Shown here: piece after piece, positions 46,501 to 54,900 of the stretch | Numbering within the stretch: the first letter of the stretch is position 1 | How the letters are laid out: the number at the start of each line of letters is the position of its first letter | DNA from: Paracrocinitomix sp040880585 | GTDB taxonomy: Bacteria > Bacteroidota > Bacteroidia > Flavobacteriales_D > Crocinitomicaceae | Assembly: GCA_040880585.1 (NCBI GenBank) | Contig: JBBDID010000052.1 | Location: 18,504-82,503 of the forward strand | Length of the DNA: 64,000 nucleotides | Direction of reading: 5' to 3' | Position numbers and translations under genes: made by a program | The notes under the pieces: generated by a model | Databases searched by the model: none | Told to the model about the DNA's origin: nothing | The model's input: only the letters and a program-made list of their open reading frames with translations

Positions 46501-47105
46501 TTTGTGATGTTCTCCTCAGCCAGTAAACTTTCTTCTTTTACTTTTAGCGGAAGGCCACTCAAAAGATGCTCTGCTTTCAGACATAACCACAATACTTTGA
46601 ACTCATTTTGGGTAAGTGTAAACAAATTGAATTCAAGGTGCTCAACAGCATTGTGAATGAAGAACCGCAACTTTTCAAAGTTGGATGTGATCACATACAC
46701 ACAGGCCGTGTGGTTGTTTTTGTAATTGAAAGCCTGGGTATTGATTTTATCAAGGTCTTTCGTGTCTGTTCCCTTTAGTTCTATTACAGCAAGTACGCTA
46801 TTCTTGCCAAGGGGATTCATCCCCTTGTTAAAAATCGCTCCGTCTACTTTCTTTGCCCCTTTTTCGTTTTTTAGTTCGGTTGTTAAATTGTAATCCGGTT
46901 GCGGATTCAGCGTATATCCCAGAATATTCACAAACAACTCCCGTAAAAATCCTTCCTGAAACTGTTCTTCTTTTGAATCCCGGATGTTTTGTTGAATGGC
47001 AGGGTTGTGAAAATACGCCGTAAATTGTTCGTAGGCGAGCAGCACAGCTTTTTCATCCTGTGTTTTCAGCTGTTTGTTAAGAACGGAATTTTGAAAGAAT
47101 GGCAT
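43503..47105 (-). CDS. Type IIG (Eco57I-like) restriction-modification enzyme with an inserted HUH/Y1 transposase-like domain
   Basis: 1200 residues. N-terminal PD-(D/E)xK nuclease: KVDGAIF ... SVLAVIELKGTD (Asp88, Glu109, Lys111). A helical connector leads to an N6-adenine methyltransferase with GVFYTPKYITKYIV, motif I CDPACGSGAF (443-452), GVDINEESVEIAKLALWLR and motif IV VIGNPPYVSSKGD (749-761). The TaqI-like recognition region follows (YLRGKNVNRW ... LKLRQIP-type strands, FDDLFPKVKLQHFKDFPI). Between motifs I and IV, residues about 558-743 are an intact Y1/HUH domain. The in-frame stretch GRPAGGERAE (292-301) and two NKG/TRG hairpin-coded segments are also unusual. Same strand as DUF1016 and XRE genes; likely one defence operon. 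Confidence 0.9.
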   Translation of the reverse strand: MPFFQNSVLNKQLKTQDEKAVLLAYEQFTAYFHNPAIQQNIRDSKEEQFQEGFLRELFVNILGYTLNPQPDYNLTTELKNEKGAKKVDGAIFNKGMNPLGKNSVLAVIELKGTDTKDLDKINTQAFNYKNNHTACVYVITSNFEKLRFFIHNAVEHLEFNLFTLTQNEFKVLWLCLKAEHLLSGLPLKVKEESLLAEENITKQLYKDYSAFRTDLWRNMAGNHPNDDQLMLFKKTQKLLDRFLFIFFAEDSGLLPPNSITKIIEKWQKDKDWGESRKLYDIYRQYFGFINSGRPAGGERAEIFGYNGGLFQDDLILDNINIDDEVLLKHTQKLTAYDFQSEVDVNILGHIFENSLNEIESITAELEGQEIDKSKSKRKKDGVFYTPKYITKYIVDNTIGKLCEEKKAELDITDERFGQASKRSKKGIADLKAYRDWLLDLKICDPACGSGAFLNQALEFLMEEHQYLDELTAQYHKVPLVLSDIETQILEQNIYGVDINEESVEIAKLALWLRTAQRGRKLTSLNNNIKCGNSLIDDPKIAGEKAFNWQKEFPAVFEEKNKKAFHITTATHDSRTSQRMIDHKVRLKRDNGQRPKAQPIWLETEDEILITNTIAQIVKEDDLNVMAYNICGDHLHLLLVCDEEEVTKIVGKIKGITAKEYNTAIGITTRGHVPLTKEEKKNYNSLWTQKFGNKPIKDDKQLWNTVEYIQKNRDKHGLPNNKKLNSTIENFVCTYDHALRTEYKGGFDVVIGNPPYVSSKGDNFTQPVKEFLNKKYKTAVYQIDLYILFMERMLEINAKNGLVSIIIPNAWLNNLFLKEVRKFLLSSAHLKEIVTMPTETFADANVDTVIVTYSDLQQETETKLKVCHNQEFNDIGTENQLEWQNNDGYSINVSASKEIKSILSKFKKNVVPLSSFTEIGRGVGVYHKRVGHTKEFISKDPYQSETKVDETFVPYLRGKNVNRWKITWNNDSYISYGKWLAEPREPKFFEGKRLILRQIPSKRLIATYIEDQFIIDQSVFIARFLDVEKFNPLETLAILNSGAMSFYFRYKYSEFDDLFPKVKLQHFKDFPISLKIKNGSNLEKISAKRLELERFSFSLEKKFCNYLKHYFKIHSLGKKLEGWSSIDFGVFIKELNKAIKKADGEKLSKTDEMEWMELFEAKKTEALKLKAEIDKTDKEIDKMVYELYGLTEEEIGIVEGL
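44877..45431 (-). mobile_element. HUH (Y1, REP-associated tyrosine transposase-like) domain embedded in the type IIG gene
   Basis: Codes residues 559-743 of the host protein. HUH motif: YNICGDHLHLLLV (His633, His635). Catalytic Tyr707 in NTVEYIQKNRDKHGL, the equivalent of the 'YI..NP.K.G' helix of TnpA_REP proteins. SLWTQKFGNKPI precedes it. The flanks EFPAVFEE and GGFDVVIGNPPY join directly in ordinary Eco57I-family enzymes, so this is an insertion, and it keeps the frame. No stop or start signals of its own are seen. Confidence 0.82.
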
Positions 47106-47152
47106 TTACGTTTTTTTGTTTTTTGAATTAATCTTAATTTTTCATGACTTAT

Positions 47153-48127
47153 TTATAAGTCTTTTCCAATTACTTGTTGTAGTTCTTCTTCGCTTGGCAA
47201 ATACAGTTGGTATTTTGAGGCAAAAAGGTTGTTTTTATCATTCAGTACTGAATATTTCGCAACTACATTGTCTGTATCAGCACAAAGTAAAATGCCAATG
47301 GTTGGGTTATCAGTTTTTGATTTTTCTATTTCATCAAACATCCGAACGTACATATCCAGTTGTCCGATATCCTGATGGCTTAATTTACCTGCTTTAATAT
47401 CAATTACTATAAAACATTTGAGATGGTAATTGTAAAACACCAAATCAATAAAAAAGTCAGAAGTTTCGGTACGTATTAGTTTTTGCTGAGCTACAAAAGC
47501 AAATCCTTTACCAAGTTCCAACAAGAAACTCTGTAAATGTTGGATAATTGCTTTTTCAATGTCTTTTTCTTTATGTGTAAGGTTGGCTGGTAAGTCTAAA
47601 AATTCTAAGACGTAGGGATTTTTAATAAAATCTAAATTATCTGAAGATTGATTTTTGGTAGTTATTCCTCTACTGCTTTGATTGGCTAAAATTCGCTGGT
47701 AATATTGGCTACTAATGTTTCGATCCAATTTTCGGGTACTCCAATGTTGTTCAATAGATTCGTTGATATAAAATAACCTAATGTCTTCATTTTCAACACG
47801 AATTAGCAAACGATAATGTGACCAACTCAATTCGGGGCGCACTGTGTCCCGAATTGGAAAACACAAATAAAACTGTCGTATTCTGCGTAATTCACGTGCG
47901 TCAAAACTTTTTCCAAAATCATCACTTAAGCTCTCAGCCAACCCATCCAATATATATTTTCCATAAGAAGCTCTTTCTTTACCGTTTTGCTCTTCTTCCA
48001 CAATTCGCTTACCTATTTCCCAATAAGCGTAAACCATGGCTGAATTAACTGCAGTAACTGCATTTTGCCTTGCCCGGCTTAAAATGCCCTTTATTTCTTC
48101 TACAAAACTTTTACTGAGTTCGCTCAT
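47153..48127 (-). CDS. DUF1016 (YhcG-like) PD-(D/E)xK nuclease
   Basis: 324 residues. The N-terminal DUF1016_N domain (about 10-150: YWEIGKRIVEEEQ, SWSHYRLLIRVEN, IEQHWSTRKLDRNISS) is followed by a PD-(D/E)xK nuclease domain (about 165-315: KDIEKAIIQHLQSFLLELG, DFFIDLVFYNYHLKCFIVIDIKAG, GQLDMYV). It is found next to type I and IIG restriction systems in many genomes. Here it lies 47 bases before the type IIG gene. Role likely in DNA restriction or turnover. Confidence 0.9.
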   Translation of the reverse strand: MSELSKSFVEEIKGILSRARQNAVTAVNSAMVYAYWEIGKRIVEEEQNGKERASYGKYILDGLAESLSDDFGKSFDARELRRIRQFYLCFPIRDTVRPELSWSHYRLLIRVENEDIRLFYINESIEQHWSTRKLDRNISSQYYQRILANQSSRGITTKNQSSDNLDFIKNPYVLEFLDLPANLTHKEKDIEKAIIQHLQSFLLELGKGFAFVAQQKLIRTETSDFFIDLVFYNYHLKCFIVIDIKAGKLSHQDIGQLDMYVRMFDEIEKSKTDNPTIGILLCADTDNVVAKYSVLNDKNNLFASKYQLYLPSEEELQQVIGKDL

Positions 48128-48157
48128 GATTTGAGTTATTTTATACTTCTTGTAAAT

Positions 48158-48367
48158 TTAGCAGCTTGTTCTCTGTTTTGCTCTTGAATCAATCAAGTCC
48201 TTCACATCCACTTCCAGAATTTCTGCTATTCTGAACAATATTTCCAAACTGGGCTGGCTTCTGTTTTGCACATAAGAATTGACCATATTATAACTTTTTC
48301 CTAATTTTTCAGTCAGCCACGTTTGTTTAATTCCCTTTTCTTCCAGCACTTCTTTAATACGATTCAT
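48158..48367 (-). CDS. XRE-family (Cro/C1) transcriptional regulator
   Basis: 69 residues; helix-turn-helix about 5-58 with KGIKQTWLTEKLGKSYNMVNSY. The size and the position upstream of restriction genes fit a controller (C) protein that delays endonuclease expression. No clear C-box repeat was seen upstream. First gene of the minus-strand unit XRE-DUF1016-type IIG. Confidence 0.88.
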   Translation of the reverse strand: MNRIKEVLEEKGIKQTWLTEKLGKSYNMVNSYVQNRSQPSLEILFRIAEILEVDVKDLIDSRAKQRTSC

Positions 48368-48552
48368 TGTACATCAATTATCTAAGTGAGTAAAAATAGA
48401 AAAAACATCTTGAAGTTTGAGATATTTTTACAGAATTGTATGTTTGAAATCTAGACGGAAATTCCCACACCCATTTGCTCCGCTACGCTCCACAAAAAAG
48501 TGTTCTCGCCTTAACTCTTAATGATATTTAGTGAAAAGAAAAAGAATAAAAC

Positions 48553-48960
48553 TCCCCTACTCTCTCAATAAAACCTTTTGCCAAGCTATTTAACATAAGC
48601 TTGGTCATATTATAAGCCAAAAGAGGCTTTTCCGGTAAACCTTTAAATCTATCTCTTTTAGGCAGTTATAATATAGTATTATGTCTGCACTAATTTTCCT
48701 GCGCACTTTGTCCGCGCAAAATTAGTTTGGCTCCGCTAAATAGCTAACAAGGAAATTCTGAGTTTCAATTGAAGATTGTTTGGCGTTTGTGGTCAGGCTT
48801 ATAATACACCTTATGTCTTCACTGCGTTCAGCCCTTTGGGTAAATAGCCGCTCGCCGGTCATTTGTTTCAAAATCATTTTGTTTGGATAACAAAATATTT
48901 TGCGCGGCTTCTCTGCTGAAGCTTCAGCGCAAGCAGGCAAAGCCACCCGGCGCTTTTAAA
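48553..48960. repeat. Long direct repeat, copy 2 (right border of the defence island), with palindromic insert
   Basis: 48609-48816 is identical to 35976-36183. Upstream it is extended by a dispersed module CCCCTACTCTCTC ... CCAAGCTATTTAACATAAGC (48553-48608) also found near 56409, 57627 and 63769. At 48903-48936 an AAGCTT-core palindrome adds 31 bases relative to copy 1. The rest of 48370-49135 shows no gene. Confidence 0.9.
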
Positions 48961-49135
48961 AATTTATTCTTTCCCCACCGCACATTTAATGGTTTATAGC
49001 CAGCCCACATTGGCACATTTGCAAAACCGCATAAGCCACCTAGAATTCATGTTTTACAAAAGAGCCAAATCCCTTCAGTTTGTTATAAAACTAGCCATTG
49101 GATTCTGATACTGTTTCATTCATTTATCGAATTAG

Positions 49136-50236
49136 CTATTCAACAAGAATCTTAAACAACTCAGTCTCACCAGTAGAATACCGAACAACAACTGAATACA
49201 TTCCTGATTCCAAGCTTGATGCGCTATAGCTGGTTGCCCCATCTAGCTTTATTTGTTCTACATTTCTACCACTGGAATCATAAACAAAGCATGATCCGTA
49301 AGGTGGATTTTTAAAGGTTAGTTTAATCATTGCATTTGAGGGATTCGGAAAAATTTGCAAACCGTATTCGAGTTTCGAGTTCGTGTCAATATTGACAGAG
49401 TTAATAACCGTGATCGTTATCATCATTGTATCCGAACAGGAACCGTTATACACAATTAATTCAGTTTCGTAGGTCCCAACATTTGAGTAGTTATACAAAA
49501 TAGAATCCATGAAATTTGATGAATTTCCATCTCCAAAATACAACACTGAACTATCTGCATTTAATGAGTTGTTGGTGAATAAAACATCTCCCGAACTTTG
49601 GAGGTCAATAACAGTTTCACTCGCAACAAAATCTGCTGTTGGCGTTTGCGCACTGCAATCAGGACATATCGTATGATTGAATATTAATGTATCTCCTGGA
49701 GACCCAACCATTAATTCATAAGATTGTGGAAATCCTTTAATGCCAAATAATATAATCATATCTGCTGTTTCAACTCCACTGCCCCATTGATCAACAAATG
49801 TTTGTGCCAAATCAGGGCAAACTGACTGCAGCGAAGTATGGTCGTACCCCCCAGGAGTGTACATGAAAAATACATGATTATCCGGAATTACCTGATTAAT
49901 GACAGAATCCAAAGCGTTAAGTTGATTGTAATCATTTTGACGGTAGACGAAATACCATTCAAGTCGTGGTTTACAAACCCATGAATCCCAAGGAGCGTTG
50001 TGATTTCCAAGGTCAGTCTCATTATTCCAAAATGCACAGGTATCATCTGCAACTCCTAAATAGATAGATGGAGTATTGCCACAACAACCGTACTCAATTA
50101 ATGTATTGTTTAGATAGAATCCATTGGCAAGTTCATACGTTGGATAACATTCAATGCGCAAATCAGATTGCCCGAAACAATAAGATGTCGTGAAAAATAA
50201 AATAATAATTTGTAAATGTCTGTGGATATTTTTCAT
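49136..50236 (-). CDS. T9SS-secreted PKD-domain protein
   Basis: 366 residues. Signal peptide 1-22 (TTSYCFGQ). The N-terminal domain (about 25-190) is of unknown type, Cys-containing (EYGCCGNTPS). A PKD domain (about 205-280) has FTNNSLNADSSVLYFGDGNSS and YSNVGTYETELIVYN. The type A sorting domain starts at GLQIFPNPSNAMIKL and ends FKILVE. It abuts the upstream gene with no gap, forming the last gene of a three-gene unit encoding surface proteins. Confidence 0.85.
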   Translation of the reverse strand: MKNIHRHLQIIILFFTTSYCFGQSDLRIECYPTYELANGFYLNNTLIEYGCCGNTPSIYLGVADDTCAFWNNETDLGNHNAPWDSWVCKPRLEWYFVYRQNDYNQLNALDSVINQVIPDNHVFFMYTPGGYDHTSLQSVCPDLAQTFVDQWGSGVETADMIILFGIKGFPQSYELMVGSPGDTLIFNHTICPDCSAQTPTADFVASETVIDLQSSGDVLFTNNSLNADSSVLYFGDGNSSNFMDSILYNYSNVGTYETELIVYNGSCSDTMMITITVINSVNIDTNSKLEYGLQIFPNPSNAMIKLTFKNPPYGSCFVYDSSGRNVEQIKLDGATSYSASSLESGMYSVVVRYSTGETELFKILVE

Positions 50237-51964
50237 TTAATTAACGATTAATTTTTCTGTCCATAAACTTCCAAATTCATCTTGAACTCTAACTAAATAA
50301 ACACCTTTTTTTAGAACTAAAGTTGGATAAACAAGTTGATTTTTCTGTAAATAAAATTCTTGAGTTATTTCACCAAGAACATTAATAATAACGCATTTAC
50401 CGGAAATCGGTTTATTGAATTTAATTGTAAATTCTCCTGAAGATGGGTTCGGATATATGAGAATCGGGTTATTGTCATCCTCTTTTTCCGGTATGCCAAG
50501 GGTATTTATAACATGAATTGGAATCGACATTGTGTCTGAACACATACCATGAAATACTATCAAACTTACATTGAACCAACCGGTATCAGTGAACGTATGA
50601 GGCATTACTGCATCCGTATAATCCATAGTGCTGTCTCCGAAGGCCCAAACCCGTGAAGTGGTATTGGCCGAGTTATTGGTAAATGTCACTGTTCCGCCCA
50701 TTGCCAGATCAACCGTGGTTTCACTGGCCGTGAATGAAGCATCTATAGGAAACTGTGAACAATCATATGGATCACAAGGCGTTGACACAGGATACATTAA
50801 ATCTTCTTCTCCATTGCAGTTCATTTTTACAATCCAAGAATTTTGAATACTTGTATCTGGAGGGAAACCGCTACCACACATTAAATATCCCTCGCCAGGT
50901 AGATTTTTTACATCATAAATGTAGTTGGGAAAATCATCCCTTGTATAATAAAGTTTTGACCAAATTATATCACCCATTGGGTCTAATTTTAGTGTCCTAT
51001 TGACAATATAACCTTGAGTATTTTTAACATTATTTGTAATCAGAAGTGTGGCATCCGTCAACTGAACAGGTTCTGCAAAATAAAAAGCGGAGTAATCATT
51101 GTACGGAAAGGACTTCGTCCACATTATTTCACCATCCCCACTCAATTTGTAAAGTTGAGCTACTTTATTTGGAGGGTAGTCACCTTTATTTGACCCAACT
51201 AAAAAAGAATGATCATTCAGGACGGTCATAATACCTGCATAATCGTTGTCAGGTGTGCCAAAAGTTTTATCCCAAATAACATTTCCGTTTGTATCAATTT
51301 TTATTATATAATTATCCCACAGACTCGTACTGTTGTAACTAATCCCAGAAAGAATAAATTTACCGTCCAGAGTTTTGTCAATAGAGATTGCTGCTTCATC
51401 ATTTGATGTACCATAAGTTTTTTCCCATAAAATGACACCTGTTGTGTCCATTTTTACAAGGTAAAAATCACCACCTCCATTCCCCTGACTGAATGTTGTT
51501 CCAAGCAAGAAAAAATGGTTTCCGGATTCTATCATATCTATAGATAGTTCTTCCGAATTACCACCGAAACGAGTAGTAAATAAGGTGTCAAATGAATAAT
51601 CTAATTTAGTGAACATCAAATCTCGGGAATTTCCATTGTACGGCAGCTGATCCTCTATTGTATAGAACATATAAAACTTATTTGCATAAGTAGGAGTAAT
51701 ATGTCCGCTGCCAGTAATTACACCATCTGATGAAAAAGTATCCGCTTCAATTGGTAAACCAAAATGATCATATTTTTTAAAAATTATCGTTCCTGTACCG
51801 GATGTATTATATCCGAATCCTAGAGCAACATAACCAGAATCAGTTGGATGAATATCACTGAGATAAATTGAAAGACTATCATATTCATTGAAATAGGATT
51901 GTGAGTATGACTGAAATGAAACAGCTATACCCATAATTAGTCCTATTAGTTTTAGTTTGATCAT
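50237..51964 (-). CDS. T9SS-secreted SBBP-propeller/PKD protein
   Basis: 575 residues; signal peptide ends SFQSYSQ. About 30-400 repeats the pattern 'GGxxxDxYLVKMDTTGxxLWEKTYG' (for example DNYIIKIDTNGNVIWDKTFG), a beta-propeller frequent in Bacteroidota surface proteins. PKD domain about 415-490 (VTFTNNSANTTSRVWAFGDS), type A sorting tail from PILIYPNPSSGEFTIKF. It overlaps the upstream gene by four bases. Confidence 0.87.
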   Translation of the reverse strand: MIKLKLIGLIMGIAVSFQSYSQSYFNEYDSLSIYLSDIHPTDSGYVALGFGYNTSGTGTIIFKKYDHFGLPIEADTFSSDGVITGSGHITPTYANKFYMFYTIEDQLPYNGNSRDLMFTKLDYSFDTLFTTRFGGNSEELSIDMIESGNHFFLLGTTFSQGNGGGDFYLVKMDTTGVILWEKTYGTSNDEAAISIDKTLDGKFILSGISYNSTSLWDNYIIKIDTNGNVIWDKTFGTPDNDYAGIMTVLNDHSFLVGSNKGDYPPNKVAQLYKLSGDGEIMWTKSFPYNDYSAFYFAEPVQLTDATLLITNNVKNTQGYIVNRTLKLDPMGDIIWSKLYYTRDDFPNYIYDVKNLPGEGYLMCGSGFPPDTSIQNSWIVKMNCNGEEDLMYPVSTPCDPYDCSQFPIDASFTASETTVDLAMGGTVTFTNNSANTTSRVWAFGDSTMDYTDAVMPHTFTDTGWFNVSLIVFHGMCSDTMSIPIHVINTLGIPEKEDDNNPILIYPNPSSGEFTIKFNKPISGKCVIINVLGEITQEFYLQKNQLVYPTLVLKKGVYLVRVQDEFGSLWTEKLIVN

Positions 51965-54900
51965 TCTATGATTAGACGAACAGTTTCAATACTGGTTTCT
52001 GAAAAATTTATTACTACAAAGTAGACACCTCTTTCTACCCATGAATAGTCAAGGGTGTTTGTACCAGAATTCACATTGCTGTTAGTAATTAAACGACCAG
52101 TTTCATCATAAAGTTGTACAAAGACTGGTTGGGCTGAATCAATTTCCAGATTAACTTGACCCATTGTTGGATTCGGGTATAAATTGAAAGATGGCTGAGA
52201 ATTTCCTTCAATCGGTGTTGTAGTATCATCATTGTTCATCCAAACAGGTGCATGATTCTGTGGGACTTGCTGTGGAAATCTAACAACCTGGATTTCATCA
52301 ATTTCAGAAAGTACTGCCTGGGCTACAATTCTAACTTCTGTAGTTCCATTCGCAATATCTGCTATTACTTGTTTTTCAATAGGAGAAACTTGATCAAGAA
52401 TTCTTCCTGACTCACCAATACCCACTAACACGTCAAATAGGTCATAAAAATCATTCTCCGACTGCCCTGACGGATTAAAATTGTTGAGTTCTATTCGTGC
52501 TTCAGTAAATTTTCCTTCCTGTACATAGGTTGAGATCATTATTCTCCGATCATCATTTTCACCTTCATCTTGAAGAAAGGTATGAAGGGTTTCAAAATCA
52601 CCGGCCTGCGCCAAAGCCCTAACATATTGACCTTTCAATCTGTCTCTTTTTAGGCCAGGAGGTGTGTTCACAATCATACTGGAATTACCTATACAATTTG
52701 GACAAGAAATATCAGGGTGTTGAGGACATACTTGAGATAAATTCGAAGGACTGAAACCACATGATATCAAGTTGACTTCAGGTGTAGAATAACATACCGG
52801 GTTTGCAAAATTCGTGGTATTGTAAAAGAATGATGAAATACTAAAAATTTGACTTTCATCTGCTGTGACACATGTCCCAAACTGGTTAGTAACAGCTTCT
52901 TCACCATTAGTGCCACAGACTCCTTGATCAGCAAGAGTAGGCGTCAGTACTGTCCAATCATAAGTATTTGTTCCGTTATAAGTATTACAATCTATCTGTA
53001 ACTGATCATTCACGTCACCCTCTGCCTGAGTACCTGACTGATAACTTCCATTAAAATTGTTTTTATAAATTTCACCCATAGTCAATGTCACATCACTACC
53101 GATTACGCCAAAAGTATAAGCATTGGTTCCGACTGTATTCATTGTATTTTGTGATACAAGGAAACCTGAGGAAGTTTGTAAAAACATAGCCCAAGAATTA
53201 AACAAAGGATCTCCTGCGGGGGTATTAAATCTGTTGTAAGAAATTTCATCAAAATTATTCCCTCCACCAGTTATACCTTGATAAACGTTATTAAACCTAT
53301 TATCAGTTATTGTAACTACACTTTGCGCACCACCTTTAGCGTAAATGTCAATTCCTTTGGACATATCCGTAAATATATTAGGCGTTTTAGGCGTAAACGG
53401 AGTTACAAAGCCTGTTTGAGCTGATTCTACAATATAACTGGCATCAAAACTTAAAATACCGGTACCTCTTTTGGTAATTGAAAAAGCTGTATTTCCAGTA
53501 AAGTTGTTTGCTGTTATTAAAGGATTTTTTACACGAGTAAGTCTAACAAATACATCAGTACCCTCTCCATCATATTTATAAGGATGAATTAGCGGTGCAT
53601 TACAAATAAAGTTACAGTCATACACTGTACTGTTGTTTGGAATTATCGTCAAACCCCTGAAACTAACTCCAACGCGATTATTTATAAAATCAGTGCCTCG
53701 AGCTTTTAATAAACCCCTACCATAATCAATAGGAGTGTTAGTTAATGGATAATTTACCCTATGACATGCTACTCCGATTTCAGCATCACGCACAACACAA
53801 TTACTTAATTCTGCCTCTCCATTATCAACAAGGCTAGCTATTACAACAGGAGGTTTACCCCTCTTTGAATGTTGTAGCAAATTCGGTTGATCTCCCCAAA
53901 TCTGTATGCCTTGCCACATTGCATCACATTGATTCACCCCCTTGAAAATACAATTTGTGGCTTTTAGTTTAGCTCCAGGTTCTATAATTATTCCGCTGTG
54001 AGTCATACCTAAGTCAGGTATGTCATATTCCAAATCACGTGCAAATTCAAATGTAAGGCCATTGAGATCAATATTAACACCTTCCTGTATTATCAGAGTA
54101 CCTCGTATTGATATTATCCCATTACCGCCATCATTAAACTGATTTGGGTTCGAATTTGTCACAGTATAACCATAAGGATAATCGAAGTCAGAATCCGTTA
54201 ACTGAGGCGTTAAGGTTGCATTAGCTGTAACAGAACATCCAATTGCATCCGTTACAGTCACTGAATAATCCCCAGGTGGAACACCTTCCAAATTGGGTGA
54301 AGTTTGACCTGGATAATTCCATTGATAAGTATAGGGAGGGGAACCACCTGAAACGGTAGTATAAATAGCTCCTTCATCCCAAGTGCATGGTTGATCGACA
54401 CTTACAGATACATTTAAATCATAAGGGTCTATTGTAATACAATCTGTTAATTTACACCCAAAGCCATCCTCAACTGTTAGCTGGTAATCTCCATTAATCA
54501 CTGATATGGACGTATTCGTGCTGCCCGTACTCCAGAGATTATTACTTGGGCTACTAGATTCTAAAACGGCATTTTGGTCACAAGTTAATGGTGTTGTAAC
54601 TGAAATGATTGGGTCGGAAATACTTGTTTCGCAATATTTTGCAATAAATAGGCTGTTTACACTTGACGAAAGTTCGGTAATACAGTTTCCAGATTCCAAC
54701 TCCAGTGAGCCGTTAAATAGCCCACAAATGTGGAGATAACCATTGTGTAAATTAATGGTTCGGGCACTTAAGATGCCAGTTGTGCTTGTTGCATCAAATG
54801 ACTCCGCAAATAAAAAGTTTCCTGTAGGATCAATTTTTAGCACATAAATGGAACCGAAATTTGGTGAAGACAGTATTTCATTTCCCAATCCTGGATCAAA

